Part shown: positions 1-7,519 of the stretch, piece after piece
How positions within the stretch are numbered: position 1 is the stretch's first letter
Layout of the letters: the number at the start of each line of letters is the position of its first letter
Assembly: GCF_001557235.1 (NCBI RefSeq)
Contig: NZ_LSJI01000105.1
Location: 1-25,830, forward strand
Origin: Phenylobacterium sp. CCH9-H3
GTDB lineage: Bacteria; Pseudomonadota; Alphaproteobacteria; Caulobacterales; Caulobacteraceae
Reading direction: 5' to 3'
DNA length: 25,830 nt
Notes under the pieces: model-generated
Databases searched by the model: none
Told to the model about the DNA's origin: nothing
What the model saw: only the letters and a program-made list of their open reading frames with translations
Made by a program: the position numbers and the translations under genes

Positions 1-35
1 GGGCAGGGCGGGTCATCGGAGACTCGAAAAGGAAA

Positions 36-61
36 GGCGCGCGGCGATCAGACCGCGCGCC
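36..61 (-). terminator. Rho-independent-like terminator of the exported unknown gene
   Basis: A perfect 9-bp stem (GGCGCGCGG / CCGCGCGCC) encloses an 8-nt loop. Read on the minus strand it is followed by a pyrimidine-rich tail, TTTCCTTTTC. It lies about 33 bases downstream of the stop codon of the minus-strand gene ending at 95, which is where a terminator for that gene would be expected. The tail is interrupted by two C residues, so strength is uncertain. Confidence 0.65.
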
Positions 62-94
62 GTCTCTTGATGCAACCTCGGCGGCGGGAGCCGC

Positions 95-583
95 CTATCG
101 GCGGGCCAACTCCGCGCCCCGCGCCAGCTTCCGCGCGTAGCGGTCGAAGGTCCATTCGGCGTCGCTCCAGATCCAGTTGGCCCGGCTCTGGCGGATATCG
201 GTCTCGAACCACTTGTAGTCGACCTTGGTCTCGACGCCGTCCGCGCCGATCACACGGCCCTCGATCGCCGCGCCGCCGACGCCGAAGCTCTCGAAGGACA
301 GGCCGGGCGTGTCGCTGAGCTGTTTGAAGGTCGGGCGGTTGGGCTTGACGTCGACGAGGGTCAGCTCGATCCGCGCGCCGTCATAGGCGGCCTTGTCGGC
401 GGTCGCCTTTTCGACGGCTTCGCGCAGGTCCTCGGTGAGGAACTTGGCCTCGCGCTGGCCGTAGGTCTTGTCGAACTTCTTCTGCAGCTCGGGCGCCACG
501 GCGACGGTCACCGCGGCGGGCGCGGCGGCGGCCGCGGTCGCGCTGGCCAGAAGGAGGGCGGCGGCGATGGGAAGGAGGCGCAT
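95..583 (-). CDS. Exported protein of unknown function (162 aa)
   Basis: I do not recognise the family. The first ~20 residues form a clear Sec signal peptide (MRLLPIAAALLLASATAAAAA), so the protein is probably periplasmic or lipid-free secreted. The mature part is a single small domain of about 140 residues. It has alternating beta-like segments (VTVAVAP, IELTLVDVKPNRPT), a Gly-rich stretch (FGVGGAAIEGRV) and an aromatic-rich C-terminal part (KWFETD, WIWSDAEWTFDRYARKLA). There is no lipobox. The ATG at 583 has GGAG about 7 bases upstream on the minus strand. It stands alone, divergent from the small membrane gene at 739, and is followed by a strong hairpin. No link to the urea or amine genes is visible apart from position. 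Confidence 0.8.
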   Translation of the reverse strand: MRLLPIAAALLLASATAAAAAPAAVTVAVAPELQKKFDKTYGQREAKFLTEDLREAVEKATADKAAYDGARIELTLVDVKPNRPTFKQLSDTPGLSFESFGVGGAAIEGRVIGADGVETKVDYKWFETDIRQSRANWIWSDAEWTFDRYARKLARGAELARR

Positions 584-659
584 GGCAGGCTCCAGTATTT
601 ACTGCACAAAGATAGGAGCTCGCCCGTGGCGGCACAAGCCGATGCACGGCATCGTCAGA

Positions 660-678
660 ATTCGCCTGTCAGGCGAAT
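660..678. promoter_or_regulatory. Perfect 9-bp palindrome in a divergent promoter region
   Basis: ATTCGCCTG-T-CAGGCGAAT is a perfect inverted repeat with a one-base centre. Flanking CAG/CTG extends it if one A is bulged. It lies between two divergently transcribed genes (starts at 583 and 739), so an operator is more likely than a terminator. The right arm runs into GGCGAATCTGCGTAGC, which loosely resembles the longer operator motif seen elsewhere in the window, but with an insertion, so I do not count it as the same site. Confidence 0.4.
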
Positions 679-738
679 CTGCGTAGCTTCGCCTTGGAGG
701 TCGGCCACGTCCCCGAGCGGCCGCTCCAGGAGGTCCGC

Positions 739-903
739 ATGAGCGAGACGATCTCCCCGCGCTCCGGCGTCTTCGTCGCCGCTCCGGCGCGCGCCCGTCC
801 GAGCCCGCCCATCGCCCGAGGCTACGGCCTGCTTCTCGGCGCGGCGGCCTCGATGGGCCTCTGGGTCGGCCTCGTTATCGCCGTCGTACGCGTCTGGCCG
901 TAG
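739..903 (+). CDS. Small single-pass membrane protein, unknown (54 aa)
   Basis: The ATG at 739 is preceded by an excellent Shine-Dalgarno, AGGAGG at 728-733, with 5 bases of spacing. This is the main reason to call the gene and to prefer this start over an in-frame one 45 bases upstream. The product has a Pro/Arg-rich N-terminus of ~27 residues (MSETISPRSGVFVAAPARAR) and one hydrophobic helix (LLLGAAASMGLWVGLVIAVV), and ends RVWP. It would be inner-membrane with a short cytoplasmic head. I do not recognise a family and infer no function. It converges on the arginase-fold gene that ends at 983. Confidence 0.6.
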   Translation: MSETISPRSGVFVAAPARARPSPPIARGYGLLLGAAASMGLWVGLVIAVVRVWP

Positions 904-982
904 GCGCGGTGGGCTCCGGTCCCGCTCAGGACCTTGGTCTCGCCTGACCGTCATCTCCAGCTCGGGCGCCGACGCGAGCCCC

Positions 983-2476
983 TCAGCTTCGATCGCGCGC
1001 CGGCGGCCGGGCCGGGGTCCTGGCCGGCTTGGCGTAGTCTGGGTCGACCTTCTCGGCCTTGCCTTCCTTCTCGGCCTTGAGGCCGGCCTCGGGCTGCTGG
1101 TGCTCGGTCGTCAGCTCGCTGAGGAAGCCGGGCTGGGTGAGGCCCTTCTTGCGCATGGCGACACCGGTCAGGCAGGCGTGCATGATAAAGTTGGCGTTGA
1201 GCACGGTCCGGTAGGTCGGATCCAGCTGCGGCGCGACCTCGACGATCTCGAAGCCCACCAGCTCGTTCTCGGCGCAGAGGCGGCGGACGATGGGAAGCGC
1301 CTCGCGCATCGTGAGGCCGCCGGGGACCGGCGTGCCGGTGCCGGGACTGAACGCCGGATCCAGCACGTCAACGTCGAAGCTGATGAAGATCTTCTTCCCG
1401 CTCTCCCGGGCCTCGGCCAGGGCGCGTTCCATGGTGGCTTCCCAGCCGCGCTTCTCGACCTCGGGCATGGCGTGATAGCGCACGCCGTTCTGGCGCATCC
1501 ATTCGAAGCCTTCGGCGCCCGGCCAGGCGCCGCGCAGGCCGACCTGGATGTAGTTCTTGCCCAGGACGTGGCCTTCCTTCACCGCGCGATAGACCGGCGC
1601 GCCGTGGGTGATGAAGTGGATGCCGCCCTTGCCGGCGTCGAAGTGCGAGTCGAAGTGCACGACGCCGAAACTGCCCTTGCCGTGCACGTCGGCGAGGCCG
1701 GCCACGTCGGCGTACTCGAGGCTGTGGTCGCCGCCGACGATGAACGGGATCGCGCCGGCGCGGGCGATCTCGGCGATCCGCTCCCGCACGTGATGGACCG
1801 TGCGTTCGGTGCTCATGTTGTCCACGGCGATGTCGCCGTAGTCGACGATGTTCAGCTCTTTCGAGGGGTTGACCATGGTGTACATGTCCACCCCGGCCGC
1901 GCCGCTCATGGCGCGCATGGCCGACGGCCCAAGCTTGGCGCCGCGATAGCCTGAGCCCATGTCCAGCGGCGCGCCGACGATGGCCACGTCGACCTTCCCG
2001 GCCACCAGGTCCTCCGGATAGATGGCCACGGGAGCATTGGCGAACGTGGCGATGCCGCCGCGGCTGTTCATGTAGTAGCTGAGGCTGATGGGGCCGGCCT
2101 CGCGCCTGGCTGTGAGAGCCTGGGGCCGCTTCAGCTTCCAGCCGTTGAAGTTCTCATCCGACGTGTCGAGGGGGATCGCGCCCATGTCGGTGGCGGGGTT
2201 AAACTTCGCCGCCTGGACGACGGACATCATGCCGTCGACATAGGCCTCGATCTCGCGCGGGGTCTTGTCGCGCAGGCGCAGGAACAGCTTGTCGTACGAG
2301 CCGGCCATCTGCTCGGCCTTCTCGGACAGCAGGAAATCCCGCTTCTCCTTGGACAGCCCGGCGATCTTGGGAACCAGCCAGTCGGGCGCCGCGACCTTCT
2401 CCGGCTGGGCGACAACGGCGGTCGTGAGCGCCGCGCCCGTGAGCAGGGCGGCGAGGACGAGGGATTTCAACTTCAC
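983..2476 (-). CDS. Exported arginase/agmatinase-family ureohydrolase, catalytically intact (copy 1)
   Basis: Proteins of this fold hydrolyse a guanidino group to urea plus an amine, using two metal ions. All six metal ligands are visible: H251 (GGDHS), D276, H278 and D280 (FDSHFDA), and D368 and D370 (SFDVDVLDP). The catalytic His (H291, in THGAPVY) and Glu (E413, in EIVEVAP) are also present. The enzyme is unusual in having a Sec signal peptide (MKLKSLVLAALLTGAALTTAVVAQ), which places it in the periplasm. It also has ~115 extra residues before the fold begins at GIATFANAP, and a charged Lys/Glu/Pro tail. The GTG start at 2476 has GGGAG about 7 bases upstream. At 497 aa it is far longer than ordinary agmatinases (~310-350 aa). 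Substrate and metal cannot be read from the sequence. It shares the N-terminal region and most of the core with the pair at 21258-24184. Confidence 0.88.
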   Translation of the reverse strand: MKLKSLVLAALLTGAALTTAVVAQPEKVAAPDWLVPKIAGLSKEKRDFLLSEKAEQMAGSYDKLFLRLRDKTPREIEAYVDGMMSVVQAAKFNPATDMGAIPLDTSDENFNGWKLKRPQALTARREAGPISLSYYMNSRGGIATFANAPVAIYPEDLVAGKVDVAIVGAPLDMGSGYRGAKLGPSAMRAMSGAAGVDMYTMVNPSKELNIVDYGDIAVDNMSTERTVHHVRERIAEIARAGAIPFIVGGDHSLEYADVAGLADVHGKGSFGVVHFDSHFDAGKGGIHFITHGAPVYRAVKEGHVLGKNYIQVGLRGAWPGAEGFEWMRQNGVRYHAMPEVEKRGWEATMERALAEARESGKKIFISFDVDVLDPAFSPGTGTPVPGGLTMREALPIVRRLCAENELVGFEIVEVAPQLDPTYRTVLNANFIMHACLTGVAMRKKGLTQPGFLSELTTEHQQPEAGLKAEKEGKAEKVDPDYAKPARTPARPPARDRS

Positions 2477-2526
2477 GGCGGGCTCCCGACTGTTGGGCGC
2501 ATGAAGGCGCCCGCGCCGCCGTCTGG

Positions 2527-2548
2527 AAATCAGGCGAACGACGTAGGC
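2527..2548. promoter_or_regulatory. Single copy of the shared operator motif, upstream of arginase-fold copy 1
   Basis: The core GGCGAACGACGTAGGC (2533-2548) matches the arms of the two long inverted-repeat sites in this window. CTACGTCGTTCGCC on the minus strand agrees with the right arm at 12967-12988 in 13 of 14 bases. It lies 51-72 bases upstream of the GTG start at 2476 and overlaps the last codons of the small gene ending at 2530. I do not see a convincing second arm at the 17-19 base spacing of the long sites. Confidence 0.45.
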
Positions 2549-2730
2549 TCGCGGGGTCGAGACTGGGCGGCCGTATCAGCGGCGGCCTCGTGCGGCTGGC
2601 CGCACCGCGTACAGACGGGGCTGCTCTCCAGGCGCTCGCGCAGTCCGCTCACCTGTCGCGACAGGGCCAGGACCGCGATGAAGAGCAGGGCGGCGACCAC
2701 CCACAGCAGGAATTGCGAGGCGATCAGCAT
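2530..2730 (-). CDS. Small membrane-anchored CxxC protein, MauD-like N-terminus (66 aa)
   Basis: The product begins with one transmembrane helix followed by a short basic segment (MLIASQFLLWVVAALLFIAV, then LALSRQVSGLRERLE), then a CxxC motif (PVCTRCGQ) and a polar tail. The helix and following segment resemble, from memory, the anchor of MauD, the thioredoxin-like accessory protein of methylamine dehydrogenase. The thioredoxin domain itself is absent. The start at 2730 is chosen over one 45 bases upstream because the helix then begins at residue 1; no strong Shine-Dalgarno supports either. The gene lies just upstream of, and in the same direction as, arginase-fold copy 1. A role in thiol or metal handling is possible but unproven, and a chance ORF cannot be excluded. 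Confidence 0.5.
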   Translation of the reverse strand: MLIASQFLLWVVAALLFIAVLALSRQVSGLRERLESSPVCTRCGQPHEAAADTAAQSRPREPTSFA

Positions 2731-2886
2731 CTCAGACCGGTGTGCTGGCGCCCGAACTCGAAGGGGCCGGTCCAAACGCGGTGGGGCGGCCCGGCCGTCG
2801 AAGAGCGATCAAGAGGGAGGATCCTTAGCAACGGCTCGAGGCTCGGACGCCAGCAGCCCCATGGTCGAGGATGGGCCGGGCCAAGG

Positions 2887-2908
2887 CCATCCGGCATTTG
2901 ACGTAGGT
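2887..2908 (+). promoter_or_regulatory. Degenerate copy of the shared operator motif upstream of the permease-kinase
   Basis: GGCATTTGACGTAGGT (2893-2908) matches the inner part of the arms of the long sites at 12926 and 21102 at nearly every position, including the full TTTGACGTAGG core. The outer GTATGG part is poorly kept. It lies about 260 bases upstream of the kinase start and about 155 bases upstream of the divergent small gene, consistent with autoregulation. No clear second arm is seen. Confidence 0.4.
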
Positions 2909-2970
2909 CGCTCCGCCGCGCGCCCGGGCATGATGGGACGTGCCCAGGGTGATCGACCTGTCGTGGAAAG

Positions 2971-2996
2971 CGCGACCCATACGCGCCAGGGTCGCG
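2971..2996. promoter_or_regulatory. Perfect inverted repeat in the leader region of the permease-kinase gene
   Basis: CGCGACCC and GGGTCGCG form a perfect 8-bp inverted repeat around 10 bases, roughly 175 bases before the kinase start. It could be an operator or an RNA hairpin. Its GC-rich composition means chance is not negligible. Confidence 0.3.
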
Positions 2997-3169
2997 GCTG
3001 CGCGCCGTTCCGTCGATGTATCAAGCGTCACAGGTGATCGGAAAGCGGGCGCCCGGCGCGCCTCGCGCCGCATACCGGCGGTCGTTTGCACCGGCGGCGC
3101 GCCGGGTCGTCATGCTCCCGCCATGAGGTCGCCGATCCAGACCCGAACTCCAGCAAGGCGCGCGCCGCG

Positions 3170-6100
3170 ATGAACGCCCGCGCGCCTCAGAGCGTGCTCA
3201 GGGAACGGCGGCAGTACAACAAGCTGGCCGCCAGCCAGACGCTGGAAGACTTCGCCCTGCGCTACACGCCGACGACGGCGCGACGCTGGTCGACCTTCCG
3301 CGTGGCGAGCGCGGCCGTGGGGGCGACCTCGTTCCTGGCGTGCGAGGCGATCGGCGGCGGGATCACCCTGGCCTACGGCGCGCCCAACGCCTGGGCGGCC
3401 ATCGGCGCGGCGACGGTGCTGATGTTCCTGATCGGCCTGCCGATCGCCTACTATGCGGCGCGGGACGGGCTGGACGTGGATCTGCTGACGCGAGGCGCCG
3501 GCTTCGGCTACCTCGGCTCGACGATCACGTCCCTGATCTACGCCTCGTTCACCTTCCTGCTGTTCGCCATCGAGGCCAGCATCATGTCGGTGGCGCTGGA
3601 GCTGGTGCTGGGGGTGCCGCTGTGGATCGCCCACATGATCAGTTCGCTGGTGGTCATCCCCATCGCGATCTACGGGATGCAGCTGATCAGCCGCATGCAG
3701 ATGGTGACCCAGCCGATCTGGATCGTCCTGCAGCTCGCGCCCATCGTCTTCATGCTGGTCTACGGCCGGGACGAGCTCGGCTCCTGGCAGCGCTACACCG
3801 GCCAGGCCGGCGCGCCCGACGGGTCGGTGGACCTGGTCCTGTTCGGCCTCGCGCTCTCGACGCTCCTGTCCCTGCTGCCGCAGATCGGCGAGCAGGCGGA
3901 CTATCTGCGCTTCATGCCCGCCGCGCGGCGCGGGCGCACCCTGGGCTGGTGGGCGGCCATGCTGGTCAGCGGCCCCGGCTGGGCGCTGATCGGCGCGGCC
4001 AAGCTCATGCTGGGCTCGCTCCTCGTCGTCTTCGCCCTGGACGCAGGGGTCGGCGCGGAGGACGCGGTCAATCCGGCCCACATGTTCCTCGCGGTCTTCC
4101 GCGAGATGCTGGGCTCGCCGGCCGGGGCGCTGGCGGCGACCGGGATCCTGGTGGTGGTCTGCCAGCTGAAGATCAACGTCACCAACGCCTATGCGGGATC
4201 GATCGCCTGGTCGAACTTCTTCTCGCGCCTCACCCACGCCCATCCGGGGCGGGTGGTGTGGCTGGTCTTCAACGTCCTGCTGGCCCTGCTGCTGATGCAG
4301 CTCGGCGTCTTCCGGGTCATCGAGGGGATCCTGATCCTGTTCGCCAACCTGGCGGCGGGCTGGATCGGCGCGCTTTCGGCCGACCTGATCATCTCCAAGC
4401 CGCTGGCGCTCAGCCCGGCGCGGGTCGAGTTCAAGCGCGCCCACCTCTACGACATCAACCCGGTCGGCGTCGGCGCCATGGTCCTGTCGATCCTGGTGTC
4501 GACGGTGTGCCTGGTCGGCGCCTTCGGCCCGGTGATGCAGGCCTTCGCGCCGCTGCTCGGGCTGACGGTGGCCTTCGTGGCCGCGCCGGCGTTCGCCCTC
4601 GCCAGCCGCAGCCGCTTCTACCTGGCCCGCGAGCCCAAGGACCTGCCGGCGCGAACGGCGCACGTGTGCGTCGTCTGCGAGAACAGCTTCGAGCATGCGG
4701 ACATGGCGTCCTGCCCGGTCTACGCCGGCCCGATCTGTTCCCTCTGCTGCACGCTCGAGACCCGGTGCCACGACGTCTGCAAGTCCGAGAGCCGGGTGGA
4801 CGAGCAGTTGGTGGGCCTGCTGCGCAAGGTGCTGCCGCAGCCGGTGGTCGCCCTGGCCCAGACCACCATGGTCCGCTTCCTGGGCGTGATGCTGGTGTTC
4901 AACCTGATCATCGGCGCGATCCTCTACGCCATCTACCTCCAGTACGGCTTCAGCGGACGGCTCGTGGCGGAGGAGGTGCGGCTGACGCTGTGGAGCGTCT
5001 TCTTCTGCCTGCTGGTCGCCTCCGGTGTGGCCGCCTGGCTGCTGGTGCTGGCGAACGAAAGCCGGCGCGCGGCCGAGACCGAGATGTTGCGCCAGAACGT
5101 CCTGCTCACCGAGGAGATCGAGGCGCACGAGCGCACCGACGCCGAGCTGCAGCGCGCAAAGGAAGCCGCCGAGGCGGCCAACGCCGCCAAGAGCCGCTAC
5201 CTGCAGGGGGTGAGCCACGAGATCCGCTCGCCGCTCAACGCGATCTACGGCTACGCCCAGCTCCTCGACCGGGACCGGGGCGCCTCGTCGCAGGACGCGG
5301 CAAGGGTGATCCGGCGCAGCTCCGAGCACCTGATGAACCTCGTCGAAGGGCTGCTCGACATCGCGCGGATCGAGAACGGCGTGCTGCGGCTCAGCCGCGA
5401 CAAGGTGCCCTTCGCCGAGTTCCTCAACCAGATCGTGGACATGTTCCGCGTCCAGGCCGAGGCCAAGGGCCTGGAGTTCCGGTTCGACTACGTGGGCCGC
5501 GTGCCCGCTTTCGTCTACGCCGACCAGAAGCGGCTGCGGCAGGTGCTGATCAACCTGCTCTCCAACGCCGTGAAGTACACCGAGCGGGGCTACGCCCGCC
5601 TGACGGTGCGCTACCGCGGCCCCTCTGTGGAGTTCGAGGTGGCGGACTCGGGGATCGGAATCCCGGACGAGGATCGCGAGCGGATCTTCGAGCCCTTCGA
5701 GCGGGGCGGGTCGGCCGACGGGCGGATCACGCCCGGCACCGGGCTGGGCCTCGCCATCAGCCGGGTCCTCGCGCAGATCATGGGCGGCGAGCTCGCGGTC
5801 ACCAGCAAGGTGGGCGAGGGGTCCTGCTTCACCCTTCGCATGGCGCTGCCGGAACCCATGGGCGTCGACGTCGAGGCGGTGCGGCCGATGCGGATCGGCG
5901 GCTACAGGGGCCTGCGGAAGACGGTGCTGATCGTCGACGACGACCCGTCGCATCTGGAGATCCTGCAGAGGCTCCTGAAGCCGCTAGGGTTCCAGACCTT
6001 CACCGCCTCGGACGCCGACACGGCCATTAACCTGGCCGAGGCGCTGACGCCGGACCTGGCGATGCTGGATATCCAGATGCCCGGCCAGAACGGCTGGCAG

Positions 6101-6538
6101 GTCGCCGCGCGGCTGCGAGCCCTGCCGTCCGGCGGGCGCATGCGGATCATGATGGTCTCCGCCAACGCCCACGAGCACAGCCCCGGCGGCGACGGCAAGG
6201 CGCTGCACGACGCCTTCGTGATGAAGCCGTGGGAGATGCACATCCTGCTCGAGCGGGTGCGCGAGTTGCTGAACCTCACCTGGATCGAGGCGGCCGCGCC
6301 GGAGCCGGAGGCGGTGGAGACCGCGATGGATGCGCCGCCCTCGGCCGAACCCTTCCTCGAGAGCCTGGGCCAGCTCGCCTCCATCGGCCACGTGCGCGCC
6401 ATCGAGGCGCGCCTGCTGGACATGGAGGAGGCCGACGCCGCCAACCGGCCCTTCGCCGAGCGCCTGCGCCAGCTGGTGAAGCGGCTGGACCTGAAATCCT
6501 TCCAGAGAGCCCTCCGGCCGAGAGAGACCCATGGGTGA
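3170..6538 (+). CDS. NCS1 permease-hybrid histidine kinase fusion (1122 aa)
   Basis: A membrane sensor kinase whose input module is a transporter-like domain. Residues ~30-490 form a complete NCS1 (nucleobase/cation symporter) domain with about a dozen helices. Residues 500-537 are a Cys-rich knot with eight Cys (CVVC, ASCP, CSLCC, RCHDVC). Two more helices (~570-592, ~606-628) and a coiled coil follow. The H-box VSHEIRSPLNA has the phospho-acceptor H683. An HATPase domain has the N-box (LINLLSNAVKYTE), DSGIGIP and GTGLGLA. A receiver domain starts near 917 with phospho-acceptor D967 (MLDIQMPG), then a C-terminal helical region. The ATG at 3170 is preferred over an in-frame one 84 bases upstream, which would add a Cys/Arg-rich leader. 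It overlaps the response regulator by 8 bases, so the two are surely co-expressed. By analogy with SLC5-type kinases such as CbrA and CrbS it may sense a small nitrogen compound; the ligand is unknown. Confidence 0.93.
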   Translation: MNARAPQSVLRERRQYNKLAASQTLEDFALRYTPTTARRWSTFRVASAAVGATSFLACEAIGGGITLAYGAPNAWAAIGAATVLMFLIGLPIAYYAARDGLDVDLLTRGAGFGYLGSTITSLIYASFTFLLFAIEASIMSVALELVLGVPLWIAHMISSLVVIPIAIYGMQLISRMQMVTQPIWIVLQLAPIVFMLVYGRDELGSWQRYTGQAGAPDGSVDLVLFGLALSTLLSLLPQIGEQADYLRFMPAARRGRTLGWWAAMLVSGPGWALIGAAKLMLGSLLVVFALDAGVGAEDAVNPAHMFLAVFREMLGSPAGALAATGILVVVCQLKINVTNAYAGSIAWSNFFSRLTHAHPGRVVWLVFNVLLALLLMQLGVFRVIEGILILFANLAAGWIGALSADLIISKPLALSPARVEFKRAHLYDINPVGVGAMVLSILVSTVCLVGAFGPVMQAFAPLLGLTVAFVAAPAFALASRSRFYLAREPKDLPARTAHVCVVCENSFEHADMASCPVYAGPICSLCCTLETRCHDVCKSESRVDEQLVGLLRKVLPQPVVALAQTTMVRFLGVMLVFNLIIGAILYAIYLQYGFSGRLVAEEVRLTLWSVFFCLLVASGVAAWLLVLANESRRAAETEMLRQNVLLTEEIEAHERTDAELQRAKEAAEAANAAKSRYLQGVSHEIRSPLNAIYGYAQLLDRDRGASSQDAARVIRRSSEHLMNLVEGLLDIARIENGVLRLSRDKVPFAEFLNQIVDMFRVQAEAKGLEFRFDYVGRVPAFVYADQKRLRQVLINLLSNAVKYTERGYARLTVRYRGPSVEFEVADSGIGIPDEDRERIFEPFERGGSADGRITPGTGLGLAISRVLAQIMGGELAVTSKVGEGSCFTLRMALPEPMGVDVEAVRPMRIGGYRGLRKTVLIVDDDPSHLEILQRLLKPLGFQTFTASDADTAINLAEALTPDLAMLDIQMPGQNGWQVAARLRALPSGGRMRIMMVSANAHEHSPGGDGKALHDAFVMKPWEMHILLERVRELLNLTWIEAAAPEPEAVETAMDAPPSAEPFLESLGQLASIGHVRAIEARLLDMEEADAANRPFAERLRQLVKRLDLKSFQRALRPRETHG

Positions 6539-7451
6539 GCATCCAGACCGCCGCGCGACCATCGTCGTCGTCGACGACGAGCCGGACTCGTTGAACTTCC
6601 TCCTCGACACCCTCGATCAGGCCGGCATGACCGTGCTGGTGGCCAGCGACGGGCAGGGCGCGCTCGACCTGCTGCAGCAGATCACGCCGGACCTGGTGCT
6701 GATGGACGCGATGATGCCGGTGATGAACGGCTTCGAGGCCTGTCGCCAGCTGAAGAAGGACAAGCGCTTCGAGCATCTGCCGGTGATCTTCATGACCGGC
6801 CTCAGCGAGACCGAGCATGTGGTCGAGGGCCTCTCCGCCGGGGGCGTCGACTACCTGGCCAAGCCGATCGTGGTGGAGGAACTGCTCGCCCGCATCCGCG
6901 TCCACCTGGCGAACGCGCGGATCACCCACCGCAGCCAGGCGGCGCTGGATTCCTCCGGGCGGTTCCTGCTGTCGACGGACGAGACCGGCCGGATGATCTG
7001 GTGCACGCCCCGGGTGGACGAGCTGCTGCGGGAGCTGTTTCCGGGCTGGCAGGGCGACCAGCCGCCGGCGGCGGTGGAGCAGCGCCTGTCGCGCCTGCGG
7101 CGGGCGGGGCCGCAGGACCCGCAGTCCGCGCCGGTGGAGGTGGGGGAGCGGCGGCTGGAGTTCACGCTCATCAGCCGGATGGAGCCGGGCGAGTTCCTGT
7201 TCCGGATGACCGAGACGCAGTCCGGCGCCGATGCAGGCCTGCTGCAGAAGCGCCATGGCCTGACCATGCGCGAGGCCGAGGTGCTGCTGTGGCTGAGCCG
7301 GGGCAAGCCGAACCGGGAGATCAGCGAGATCCTGGGCATCTCGCCGCGGACCGTGAACAAGCACCTGGAGCAGGTCTTCCAGAAGCTGGGCACCGAGAAC
7401 CGCGCCTCGGCGGCGGTGCTGGCCGTCCGGACGCTGTCGCAGTGGGGCTAG
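6531..7451 (+). CDS. LuxR/NarL-type response regulator with central insert (306 aa)
   Basis: An N-terminal receiver domain (residues ~5-125) has the acidic pair in VVVDDEPDS, phospho-acceptor D59 (VLMDAMMPVMNG), the switch Thr (FMTG) and the conserved Lys (LAKP). A LuxR-type helix-turn-helix occupies the C-terminus (LTMREAEVLLWLSRGKPNRE, then ISEILGISPRTVNKHLEQVF). Between them are ~115 residues that I do not recognise; they may be a small sensor-like or dimerisation domain. The ATG at 6531 overlaps the end of the permease-kinase gene, making this its cognate regulator. It is the best candidate in the window to bind the repeated TTTGACGTAGG operators. The next gene is convergent. Confidence 0.92.
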   Translation: MGEHPDRRATIVVVDDEPDSLNFLLDTLDQAGMTVLVASDGQGALDLLQQITPDLVLMDAMMPVMNGFEACRQLKKDKRFEHLPVIFMTGLSETEHVVEGLSAGGVDYLAKPIVVEELLARIRVHLANARITHRSQAALDSSGRFLLSTDETGRMIWCTPRVDELLRELFPGWQGDQPPAAVEQRLSRLRRAGPQDPQSAPVEVGERRLEFTLISRMEPGEFLFRMTETQSGADAGLLQKRHGLTMREAEVLLWLSRGKPNREISEILGISPRTVNKHLEQVFQKLGTENRASAAVLAVRTLSQWG

Positions 7452-7468
7452 GCACGGCGATGTGCGGC

Positions 7469-7483
7469 CGGAGCGAAGCTCCG
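7469..7483 (+). terminator. Small hairpin after the response regulator gene
   Basis: CGGAGC-GAA-GCTCCG forms a 6-bp stem with a 3-base loop, 18 bases after the stop codon at 7451. No T-run follows, so it may be only an RNA-stabilising hairpin. Confidence 0.35.
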
Positions 7484-7519
7484 TCCGGGGGTTAGGGCTG
7501 GGTCGTGTCGGGTGGTCGC

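Larger units (their letters stand above)
2731..3169. other. Divergent intergenic region before the permease-kinase gene
   Basis: About 440 bases without a gene I can support. It holds a degenerate copy of the shared operator motif at 2887-2908. It also holds a perfect inverted repeat at 2971-2996 (CGCGACCC / GGGTCGCG, 10-base loop). The regulatory sites for the two-component system and for the small minus-strand gene probably lie here. Short ORFs on both strands have no Shine-Dalgarno or recognisable product. Confidence 0.6.

Noticed and set aside
2501..3037. Plus-strand open frame of 178 codons across the intergenic region before the kinase
   Set aside because: No Shine-Dalgarno and Ser/Arg/Gly-rich composition without any domain; it also overlaps the small CxxC gene and the operator-like sites.
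3110..5953. Very long antisense open frame (947 codons) opposite the permease-kinase gene
   Set aside because: Its product is a His/Arg/Gln-rich string without recognisable domains, typical of an antisense frame in high-GC DNA, while the plus strand shows canonical permease, kinase and receiver motifs.
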